DNA of 6,458 bases, from assembly GCA_041687495.1 (NCBI GenBank), contig JAWLBR010000127.1:1-6458 (forward strand), given 5' to 3'. The translations under genes and the position numbers were made by a program. A model generated the notes under the pieces. It worked only from the letters and a program-made list of their open reading frames with translations, did not search any database and was not told the origin of the DNA. Numbering within the stretch: the first letter of the stretch is position 1; each line of letters opens with the position of its first letter. Source of the stretch: JAWLBR01 sp041687495. GTDB taxonomy: Bacteria > Bacillota > Limnochordia > DTU087 > JAAYGB01. Shown one piece after another: positions 1 to 5,285 of this stretch.

Positions 1-2
1 TG

Positions 3-680
3 GCTGATGTACCCGCAATTCAGTTTGAGTTGGAAACCAGGAACACCGTTCTGGTTGAACAGCTGAGTCCAGCTGACTTTCGAGTTGAGTCTCCGGTGGA
101 AAATGGGACTGTAGCAACCAGGGTCATCTCCTATCGTACTGAGGAGACGCTGTTCTCGGAGTTCGTTACTGAGAAGCTGCCAGTTAAGGAAGGTTGCCTT
201 GACATCGCCGATGTACCAGGACTTAACTATGTCGCAGTGTTCCACCGCCATGGTCAGAACAACAACAGGGCATTGGGGTTGATCCGCAACTTTGGATTGG
301 AGTCGGGAGCAGTGGCCAGTACTGTTTCCCACGATAGCCATAACCTAACGGTGGTGGCCTCAAATGCTGAAGACGCCGCCCTGGCCGCCAACACTCTGCG
401 GGAGTGCGGTGGCGGGATCGTTTGTGTCAAGGATGGTAAGGTCACTGGACTGTTGGAACTGCCCATTGCGGGCTTGATGTCCCCGCTGCCCTGTGAGGAA
501 ATGGCCAAGAGGACAGCACTGCTGAAGGAAGCACTACGCCAGATGGGCATGCCAGGGAAGAACCCGGTATTGAAGATTGCCACTCTCACGTTGGCTGTTA
601 TCCCCAAAGCGAAGATAACCGACATGGGCTTAGTTTCTGTCAACGATCAGCAGTTCGTTTCGCTGTTCCCAGAAGCTTAA
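3..680 (+). CDS. adeC: Adenine deaminase, C-terminal part (5' end outside window)
   Basis: This is the C-terminal 225 residues of an amidohydrolase-type adenine deaminase, which hydrolyses adenine to hypoxanthine and ammonia in cytoplasmic purine salvage. The frame is open from base 3 and no start is credible here: the first in-frame TTG (30) has no ribosome site and lies inside the fold, so the gene begins upstream. The full family is about 570-600 residues, so the metal-binding N-terminal barrel is missing from view. Diagnostic stretches are FHRHG (bases 243-257), the GLESGAVASTVSHDSHN block (about 294-344), where HDSHN is the family hallmark, the glycine-rich ECGGGIVCVKDGK segment, and LPIAGLMSPLP. 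The TAA stop at 678-680 is followed by a hairpin at 709-745. The motifs make the family assignment firm; the symbol rests on family identity only. Confidence 0.93.
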   Translation, partial: ADVPAIQFELETRNTVLVEQLSPADFRVESPVENGTVATRVISYRTEETLFSEFVTEKLPVKEGCLDIADVPGLNYVAVFHRHGQNNNRALGLIRNFGLESGAVASTVSHDSHNLTVVASNAEDAALAANTLRECGGGIVCVKDGKVTGLLELPIAGLMSPLPCEEMAKRTALLKEALRQMGMPGKNPVLKIATLTLAVIPKAKITDMGLVSVNDQQFVSLFPEA

Positions 681-708
681 CTTAAGGAAGAAGGAAAATG
701 AAGACAAG

Positions 709-745
709 ACAAGGCGCTGCCCTTTTAGAGGAGACAGCGCCTTGT
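709..745. terminator. Hairpin terminator between convergent genes
   Basis: A perfect 11-bp inverted repeat, ACAAGGCGCTG (709-719) and CAGCGCCTTGT (735-745), encloses a 15-nt loop. It lies 28 bp after the adenine deaminase stop and 27 bp beyond the stop of the convergent isomerase gene. A short T run (751-754) follows on the plus strand after GTACC. It probably terminates transcription from the left and may serve both directions. The T tract is weak and offset, so efficiency is uncertain. Confidence 0.75.
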
Positions 746-772
746 GTACCTTTTGAAGCAGAATGCTGGTAG

Positions 773-1609
773 CTAGAGGGTTTTCAGCGTGGTCACCAGG
801 TTGTCGATACTCGCTATGCTTCCCTGCTTCTCATCTTCCAGTCCTTCGAACTCCACTGACAACCAGCCGGAGTACCCGGCGGTCTTCAAATCCCTTAACG
901 CCTGATTTAGGTCAACACTGCCCTCGCCGGAAATGGTGCCGACATACTTCTTGCCAGACAGCGCTTCGTAGAATTCGCTGTCCCCTTGTTTGTACGGACG
1001 AAAGTCCTTGAAGTGCACATGGGCGGCATACTCGGCCAGATTAGCCACTGCGTCAGCAGGGCTCTCGTCGACCAAAAGGAAGTTCCCGGTATCAATGGTG
1101 GATTTTAGGGCGGTAGAGGCCACATCCCGAATCACGCCGATGACCTGCGAGCTTCTCCCGGCCAGTTTGCCGTGGTTTTCCAGCGCCAAAGTGATTCCTT
1201 TTTCTTCCGCATACGCAGCGGCTTCTTTCAGTCCAGCCACAATCCAGCCCCGAGCATCGTCAAAGCTGATTCCCTCTGTTAAGTCCCCAGCGAATACCCT
1301 AACCACTTCAGCTCCAAATTCCACTGCCATGTCCACTCCTCGGCGGATAATGGCAACCTGTTCGGCTCGAACATCCGGGTCTGAGACGACGAAGTTGTTT
1401 CCTACAGCGTACGCCCCCACTTCCAGACCGGCAGCTGCCAGGGCCTCCTTCACGGCAGGGACTTCCTCCTCAGCGTCCTTCCAAAAGACATCAAGCAGTT
1501 CAACTCCCGTGGCGTTGGTGCTTCCTGCCCAGTTGACAAAGTCAACTACGTTCATGCGGCCGGCAAAGAATTCTTTGTGGACACTCCACATGCTAACTGA
1601 GATCTTCAT
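773..1609 (-). CDS. Sugar phosphate isomerase/epimerase, xylose isomerase-like TIM barrel
   Basis: A 278-residue soluble protein of the AP-endonuclease-2/xylose-isomerase-like TIM-barrel family, which isomerises or epimerises sugars or polyol derivatives using a divalent metal. The expected metal-ligand quartet is visible: Glu144 in LALENHG, Asp173 in TIDTGN, His199 in HVHFKD and Glu253 in SVEFEG. The N-terminal strand MKISVSMWS is typical. The ATG at 1609 is chosen because AAAGGAG (1617-1623) lies 7 nt upstream; an in-frame ATG at 1645 would add 12 residues ahead of that ribosome site and is unlikely. The gene starts 38 bp after the ferritin-like gene's stop and probably shares its transcript. 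A Gfo/Idh oxidoreductase lies divergently across the spacer, and these families often act on the same sugar or inositol-like substrate. The substrate cannot be read from sequence. Confidence 0.88.
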   Translation of the reverse strand: MKISVSMWSVHKEFFAGRMNVVDFVNWAGSTNATGVELLDVFWKDAEEEVPAVKEALAAAGLEVGAYAVGNNFVVSDPDVRAEQVAIIRRGVDMAVEFGAEVVRVFAGDLTEGISFDDARGWIVAGLKEAAAYAEEKGITLALENHGKLAGRSSQVIGVIRDVASTALKSTIDTGNFLLVDESPADAVANLAEYAAHVHFKDFRPYKQGDSEFYEALSGKKYVGTISGEGSVDLNQALRDLKTAGYSGWLSVEFEGLEDEKQGSIASIDNLVTTLKTL

Positions 1610-1616
1610 TGGATAG

Positions 1617-1623
1617 CTCCTTT
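1617..1623 (-). promoter_or_regulatory. Shine-Dalgarno site fixing the isomerase start
   Basis: Read on the minus strand this is AAAGGAG, 7 nt before the ATG at 1609. It decides against the upstream in-frame ATG at 1645, which has no comparable site. Confidence 0.8.
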
Positions 1624-1647
1624 CTTCAGGGCGAACACGCTGCATAC

Positions 1648-2145
1648 TTATCCCAACTGGCTGATCTCGTGCAGTATTTCATTATTAGTCAGGCAAGGCT
1701 GGCTCATAATCTTGAAGAGGATATCGACCAGGATCATGTGCTCCTCTTCTTGGCGAGCTAGTTCTGCTAAAACTTTGGCAGCCAAGGGATCGGACGCTTT
1801 TTGCGCTGCCCGTTGGTACAGATCGAGACTTTCCTGCTCTGCCTCCCAGGCGATACGGTAGGCTTGGGCTAGGGCCTTTCGCACGTCGGGCGAGTCTACT
1901 AGACCAGCCCCCTGTTCGGCAAGTTCGGCAAAGACGCTCTTGGCTTGCGAAACGACACTGCTATGAATTTCGTACGGAACCCTGGCAGCAATGGCCTCAA
2001 TCGCGTCAATATGTCGAGCTTCCTCTTCGGCCAGTTGGAGAAAAATCCTGCTCAAGAGCTTGTGCGGGCTCTGCTCAGCCAGTTTCTCGTAGTATGAAAT
2101 GCCATCCTTCTCCATGTTAACGGCAAACTCTAAGATATCCTTCAT
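1648..2145 (-). CDS. Rubrerythrin-type ferritin-like diiron protein
   Basis: A 165-residue, almost entirely helical protein with the four-helix ferritin-like diiron fold of the rubrerythrin family (COG1633 type). Probable iron ligands are Glu12 (MEKDG), Glu42/His45 (EEEARH), Glu103 (EAEQES) and Glu133/His136 (QEEEH). The two halves have identical spacing: Glu to Glu-x2-His is 30 and 33 residues in each, the usual sign of an internally duplicated bundle. There is no CxxC pair, and the only cysteine is Cys151, so the rubredoxin domain of classical rubrerythrins is absent. Members handle iron, peroxide or oxygen stress, or serve unknown diiron chemistry; the exact role is not readable here. The ATG at 2145 is preceded by AAAGGAG (2152-2158) with 6 nt spacing; the TTG codon just before it is not needed. 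It is the first intact gene of the minus-strand unit, 55 bp after a probable sugar kinase remnant. Confidence 0.87.
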   Translation of the reverse strand: MKDILEFAVNMEKDGISYYEKLAEQSPHKLLSRIFLQLAEEEARHIDAIEAIAARVPYEIHSSVVSQAKSVFAELAEQGAGLVDSPDVRKALAQAYRIAWEAEQESLDLYQRAAQKASDPLAAKVLAELARQEEEHMILVDILFKIMSQPCLTNNEILHEISQLG

Positions 2146-2200
2146 CAAAAGCTCCTTTCCAAGGGAACTAAGTTCGCACTTGTCTAAACGCTATGTTGGG

Positions 2201-2357
2201 TTAGCCTTCACTCAGAAGCCGCTGCACCTGCTCCAATTGTCCCTGGCCGCTGGATGAGCCAGTGATACAGCTCCAAACAGTACAATATTCCCGCTGTTGA
2301 TGTATGTCTGGAAACTAGGTCAACAAGAATTTCACCGAGTGCTACAATTGCCGGCAT
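2201..2357 (-). pseudogene. PfkB-family sugar kinase remnant, internally deleted
   Basis: On the minus strand an ATG at 2357, preceded by AAAGGAG (2367-2373) 9 nt upstream, begins MPAIVALGEILVDLVS, the characteristic first strand of PfkB/ribokinase-family carbohydrate kinases such as fructokinase and 2-keto-3-deoxygluconate kinase. After about 16 residues the similarity stops and this frame closes at 2208-2210. A different frame ends QLEQVQRLLSEG with TAA at 2201-2203, which resembles the usual C-terminal helix of these kinases (PTLEEVxxLL). A normal gene is about 950 bp, so some 800 bp including the GGxxxN and DTxGAGD regions would be gone, with a frame change at the join. The N-terminal match is strong; the C-terminal match is short and only suggestive. 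Alternatively it is a 49-codon ORF that resembles PfkB by chance. It lies in the same orientation as, and 55 bp before, the ferritin-like gene. Confidence 0.6.
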
Positions 2358-2690
2358 CACGGGTCGCTCCTTTGCGCAATTGGTAACTCTGCTTCTTGGT
2401 TCAGATCTGTACGTTTCCTAAAGCTCTTAACTCAAGTTTCCAGCTGGTAAATGCGATGTCCTTCTGCCCAGGCGTGCTTGGAGGGCAAATTTGGCTGTGA
2501 GTGTCGTGTGAACGCGGGGTTTTTTGCCATCCATGCCAGGATAGTGCAGGGATCTGTGGCGCAGACCCGAACAATCACGGTGAACACCTAGCGGCACCAG
2601 TTGGTGGGAGTTCTCCTGCCTGGATGGGAGCACAAAGGTGCGTTGGGTGTTACATTCTATCTCAACTAATAGCGATAGGGGGATGTGACC
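2358..2690. other. Spacer of about 330 bp without a recognised gene
   Basis: This part of the divergent spacer holds the ribosome site of the kinase remnant at its left end and that of the Gfo/Idh gene (AGGGGGA, 2677-2683) at its right end. Between them a minus-strand frame stays open from inside the Gfo/Idh gene to a TAA at 2427-2429, but it lacks a ribosome site and is rich in Arg, His, Ser and Pro with no recognisable domain, so I do not call it a gene. A T6 run (2520-2525) follows ACGCGGGG without a convincing stem. Small inverted repeats occur, such as CACCA/TGGTG (2595-2606). The promoters of the divergent genes should be here, but no pair of -35 and -10 boxes is good enough to name. 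Confidence 0.5.
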
Positions 2691-3743
2691 ATGGGCAAAA
2701 TCAGGGTTGGTGTGATTGGAGTCGGCTCCATCGCGGAGGCAGGCCATTTTCCCAATTACGCCAAACACCCGGACGTGGAGTTGGTAGCCATTGCTGACGT
2801 GGACTCGCAGCGGGCTGGGCTGATGGCAGAGAAGTACGGGGTACCTAAGGTCTACTCAACGGCAGAGGACATGCTTGCCAACGAGAACTTGGATGCAGTG
2901 AGTGTTTGCACGTGGAACTGCAGTCATGTACCGCTGGCGGAATTGGTGGTTAAGCTCGGGGTAGATGTACTGGTAGAGAAGCCACTGGGACTGAGCTACG
3001 CCGATACCAGCCGCCTGGCTGAGCTGGTCCGGGAAAAGGGCCAAGTAGGCATGGTCGGAATGACTCACCGGTACCGTAACGAATCACAGGCTCTCAAGCG
3101 AATAGTTGACTCTGGAGCTTTGGGCCAAATCTACTATGTTAAGGCACAAATCCTGCGCCAACGGGGCACTCCCACCGGATGGTTTACGGACATATCTAAG
3201 TCTGGTGGCGGTCCTCTCATGGACATTGGTGTACACGTCTTGGATCTGGCCTGGTGGTTGGCTGGTCAACCTGAGCCAACCAGTGTCAGTGGGATGATGA
3301 CCAAGGGCTTAGGAAATTACCAAACACAGATGCTCGGCCGCTGGAAGTCCAGTGTGAGTCACAACCAGGATCTGGCTATCTTCGACGTTGAGGACTTTGC
3401 CAGTGCCTTTATTCGATTTAAGAACGGTATCTGCCTGCAGTTGGAGGTAAGCTGGGCCATAAACGGTCCCCAGGACGACGAACTCAAGGTAGACATCTTT
3501 GGCGACAAGGCTGGAGTCTCCCTCTCGCCGCTGCGAATGTACTCAGAGTGCGCGGGAGTGCTCACGGCTGCAGATCTGAACATTGACCGCAACAATCCAT
3601 TTGAGCGGGAGATCTCACACTTTGTTTCTGCTGTGAAAGATCGTACCGAGCCACTAAGCTCGATTTCCCAAGGAGCAGAGATTGTGCGGATCTTGGAGGC
3701 CATTTCCCTTTCGTCCCAACGAGGTGAAGAGGTCCGTCTGTAA
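2691..3743 (+). CDS. Gfo/Idh/MocA-family NAD(P)-dependent oxidoreductase
   Basis: A 350-residue cytoplasmic dehydrogenase of the glucose-fructose oxidoreductase/inositol dehydrogenase/MocA family, which oxidises or reduces a hydroxyl of a sugar, inositol or related compound. The Rossmann domain (about 1-125) opens with KIRVGVIGVGSIAEAGH, carries Asp36/Asp38 at the end of the second strand (AIADVD) and contains the signature EKP (96-98), whose Lys97 is the usual catalytic residue. The C-terminal alpha/beta domain has GGGPLMDIGVHVLDL (172-186); Asp178 and His182 match the catalytic positions of the family. The ATG at 2691 has AGGGGGA (2677-2683) 7 nt upstream; a GTG two codons earlier is too close to it. 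The divergent isomerase and the nearby kinase remnant point to carbohydrate or polyol catabolism. The family is certain; the substrate and cofactor preference are not. Confidence 0.93.
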   Translation: MGKIRVGVIGVGSIAEAGHFPNYAKHPDVELVAIADVDSQRAGLMAEKYGVPKVYSTAEDMLANENLDAVSVCTWNCSHVPLAELVVKLGVDVLVEKPLGLSYADTSRLAELVREKGQVGMVGMTHRYRNESQALKRIVDSGALGQIYYVKAQILRQRGTPTGWFTDISKSGGGPLMDIGVHVLDLAWWLAGQPEPTSVSGMMTKGLGNYQTQMLGRWKSSVSHNQDLAIFDVEDFASAFIRFKNGICLQLEVSWAINGPQDDELKVDIFGDKAGVSLSPLRMYSECAGVLTAADLNIDRNNPFEREISHFVSAVKDRTEPLSSISQGAEIVRILEAISLSSQRGEEVRL

Positions 3744-3756
3744 GTAGAAGTATCCA

Positions 3757-3787
3757 GCTCAGACAGACCCCATGGGGCTGTCTGAGC
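3757..3787. terminator. Strong hairpin after the oxidoreductase gene
   Basis: GCTCAGACAG (3757-3766) pairs perfectly with CTGTCTGAGC (3778-3787). After a single bulged A (3767), CCC/GGG can pair further over a CATG loop. It begins 13 bp after the Gfo/Idh stop, where a terminator is expected. Neither strand has a T run after the stem, so it is not a canonical intrinsic terminator and could instead be a transcript 3'-end stabiliser or a protein-binding dyad. Confidence 0.55.
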
Positions 3788-3932
3788 AAATTCACGGGGC
3801 AATTTATCTCCCCATTACCCAGGGTAGGTCTTATGACTCACCATAAAATATGGCAAATTGGGACGAAAGTAATGTCAGAATTTGCAGGACATTCCACATA
3901 TAGAGAGAAGGCGTTACCTATTCCTAGCAACG

Positions 3933-3940
3933 GAAGGTGA
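3933..3940 (+). promoter_or_regulatory. Shine-Dalgarno site deciding a TTG start
   Basis: GAAGGTGA closely matches the complement of the 16S rRNA 3' end (core GGAGGTGA) and lies 5 nt before an in-frame TTG at 3946. The alternative in-frame GTG at 3937 lies inside this site and therefore cannot use it, so TTG is the more likely initiator. Confidence 0.6.
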
Positions 3941-3945
3941 GCCTC

Positions 3946-5112
3946 TTGGGTAGTCATTTGTACCGAACGGGGACAAGCACTGAGGGGTCCCAGGATATTG
4001 ACCTGTATCGGCTTCTAGTTGAGCATTTTGGGGATCTGGTCTATCGATATAACCTTCAGCCGTCCCCAAGATTCGACTATGTTAGCCCCTCTTTCACAGA
4101 GATCTTGGGATATACCCCGGAAGAGTATTATGCTGACCCGGAATTAGGGCTTAAGGTTGTTCATCCTGAGGATCGACACTTTATCGAGGAGTTCATCGCG
4201 GGCGGATATACAGTCGAAGAACCGATGGTCATGCGATGGATCCGCAAGGATGGCCGAACTATTTGGACCGAGCAGCTCAACCGCTTGGTTCGCGATGACA
4301 CAGGTCAGCTCGTAGCCATCGAGGGGTGGGCCAGAGACGTAACCGAGCGGGTGAGAGGCGAGGAAGACCGGGTGAGGCGCAGAGCTGCTGAAGAGCAGAT
4401 CAAAATCCTCGGCAGATTCTTGCAGCTAGCTGTACATGGTTTGCGCAATCCGATGGCCTGCATTAAGGCTGTTGGGCAGTTGATGCAGATGCAGCACAGT
4501 TCTGGACAATTGGACTGGGAAGAAGCGAAGAAGCTTGTGCTGACTCTAGTTAACGAAGTCGATCGGTTGTCGAGGCTCCTATCAGAAGTAACCGACTCGT
4601 TTGACCTTGAGACTGGTCAGATGGCGTTTACTATGGGGAATGTGAGCCTGGGCTCCTTGATAACGGATATCGTAAACAGCTGCCCGCCAACGACGCGGGA
4701 CCGCATCGAACTGGTGGGTGATATAACCCAGGTTCAGGGTCGTGTCATCGGGGATTTTCGCCGACTGGGTGACGTCATCTACCACTTGCTCAGCAACTCA
4801 GCAAAGTACTCTCCTCCGGGTACCCCTATTCACGTTGGCCTGGATACTTGGGGCAAAAGCGCGTTAATCACCGTTGCAGATCATGGCCGTGGAATCAAGG
4901 CGGAGTACATCCCCGCCATGTTTGAACCTTTTTATCGCGCTGACGATTGGAGACAAATGGATCCCAGCGGGCTTGGCTTGGGGTTGTTTATTTGCAGAGG
5001 CATTGTTGAGCGGCACGGTGGCTCGATCTGGATCGACAGTGAGGAGGGCAAGTGGACTAGAACCTGCGTCAGGCTACCATTGGCGACAGTTGAGAAGCAA
5101 AAGATTAGCTAG
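3946..5112 (+). CDS. Soluble PAS-domain sensor histidine kinase
   Basis: About 388 residues, numbered from TTG 3946. A PAS fold with PAC tail spans roughly 20-135 (FDYVSPSFTEILGYTPEEYY, then HPEDR, RWIRKDGRTIW and GWARDVTER). A charged linker leads to the HisKA dimerisation domain (about 152-220) with phospho-acceptor His164 in HGLRNPMACIK, and the HATPase domain (about 265-378) has the N box (Asn284 in SNSAKYSP), G1 (DHGRGI, Asp312), F box (FEPFYRAD) and G2 (GLGLGLF, 342-348). All boxes needed for autophosphorylation are present. No membrane segment or signal peptide is seen, so it should be cytoplasmic and sense an internal signal through PAS. The H-box, with RNPxxxIK, is of the type common in Bacillota sporulation kinases, though HG-L replaces the usual HE-I. 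No response regulator adjoins it, so it is an orphan whose partner is unknown. A GTG start at 3937 would add three residues. Confidence 0.92.
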   Translation: MGSHLYRTGTSTEGSQDIDLYRLLVEHFGDLVYRYNLQPSPRFDYVSPSFTEILGYTPEEYYADPELGLKVVHPEDRHFIEEFIAGGYTVEEPMVMRWIRKDGRTIWTEQLNRLVRDDTGQLVAIEGWARDVTERVRGEEDRVRRRAAEEQIKILGRFLQLAVHGLRNPMACIKAVGQLMQMQHSSGQLDWEEAKKLVLTLVNEVDRLSRLLSEVTDSFDLETGQMAFTMGNVSLGSLITDIVNSCPPTTRDRIELVGDITQVQGRVIGDFRRLGDVIYHLLSNSAKYSPPGTPIHVGLDTWGKSALITVADHGRGIKAEYIPAMFEPFYRADDWRQMDPSGLGLGLFICRGIVERHGGSIWIDSEEGKWTRTCVRLPLATVEKQKIS

Positions 5113-5180
5113 CCTCGTCCATCTGCTGAACCCTGCCCTTTGTGCGCAGCACTGGTGTCAAAAGATACAACGGGGAGACT

Positions 5181-5218
5181 AGGGCAACAGTGTGGTATAA
5201 TGAACACAGTGTTGTCCT
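5181..5218. promoter_or_regulatory. Imperfect 38-bp dyad overlapping a -10 element
   Basis: AGGGCAACAGTGT (5181-5193) and ACAGTGTTGTCCT (5206-5218) are inverted copies matching at 11 of 13 positions, and the next pair inward (G5194/C5205) also matches. The symmetry centre falls between 5199 and 5200, inside the TATAAT at 5196-5201. Each arm also contains the same near-palindromic core ACAGTGT, with core centres 19 bp apart, about two helical turns. This layout suits a dimeric repressor blocking the promoter. As RNA the same repeat would form a hairpin followed by ATTTTG, so a weak terminator for the upstream kinase gene is the main alternative. Confidence 0.5.
5193..5201 (+). promoter_or_regulatory. 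Extended -10 promoter element
   Basis: TGGTATAAT is a consensus TATAAT hexamer with the upstream TGn extension, 84 bp before the start of the YtvI-like gene. No TTGACA-like box is found 16-18 bp upstream, as is tolerated for extended -10 promoters of the housekeeping sigma factor. It lies at the centre of an inverted repeat. Confidence 0.55.
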
Positions 5219-5273
5219 ATTTTGTCATACCCGTCAGATTAGTAATTCTATCTTGATGATAGCTGCGGGTGCG

Positions 5274-5280
5274 AAAGGAG
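5274..5280 (+). promoter_or_regulatory. Shine-Dalgarno site for the YtvI-like gene
   Basis: AAAGGAG ends 5 nt before an in-frame GTG (5286) and 8 nt before an in-frame TTG (5289). It rules out the far upstream ATG-less extension of the frame as coding. Confidence 0.7.
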
Positions 5281-5285
5281 CGGCA

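Noticed and set aside
254..643. Minus-strand open frame inside the adenine deaminase gene
   Set aside because: It is an antisense shadow of a strongly supported coding sequence.
990..1616. Long plus-strand open frame across the isomerase gene
   Set aside because: Ser/Thr/Ala-rich antisense translation of a gene with intact metal-ligand motifs.
1610..1645. ATG at 1645 as the isomerase start
   Set aside because: The AAAGGAG at 1617-1623 would lie inside the coding region; MKISVSMWS from 1609 is the normal N-terminus.
2310..2350. TTGACC on the minus strand (2314-2319 area) as a -35 box for the ferritin-like gene
   Set aside because: It lies within the kinase remnant's coding segment and no TATAAT-like hexamer follows at 16-18 bp.
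2500..2690. Possible T-box leader before the Gfo/Idh gene
   Set aside because: No GGGTGGNACCGCG T-box sequence and no terminator/antiterminator pair.
2427..2768. Minus-strand open frame of about 113 codons overlapping the start of the Gfo/Idh gene
   Set aside because: No ribosome site, no recognisable domain, and its first third is antisense to a well-supported gene. Treated as unexplained spacer.
3790..3900. Possible c-di-GMP (GEMM) riboswitch before the kinase, suggested by GGCAAATTGGGACGAAAG
   Set aside because: Only loose resemblance; the conserved tetraloop-receptor and second helix are not present.
5142..5285. N-terminal extension of the YtvI-like protein by 48 residues
   Set aside because: No ribosome site at the upstream start, the -10 element and dyad fall within it, and a strong Shine-Dalgarno site sits just before GTG 5286.
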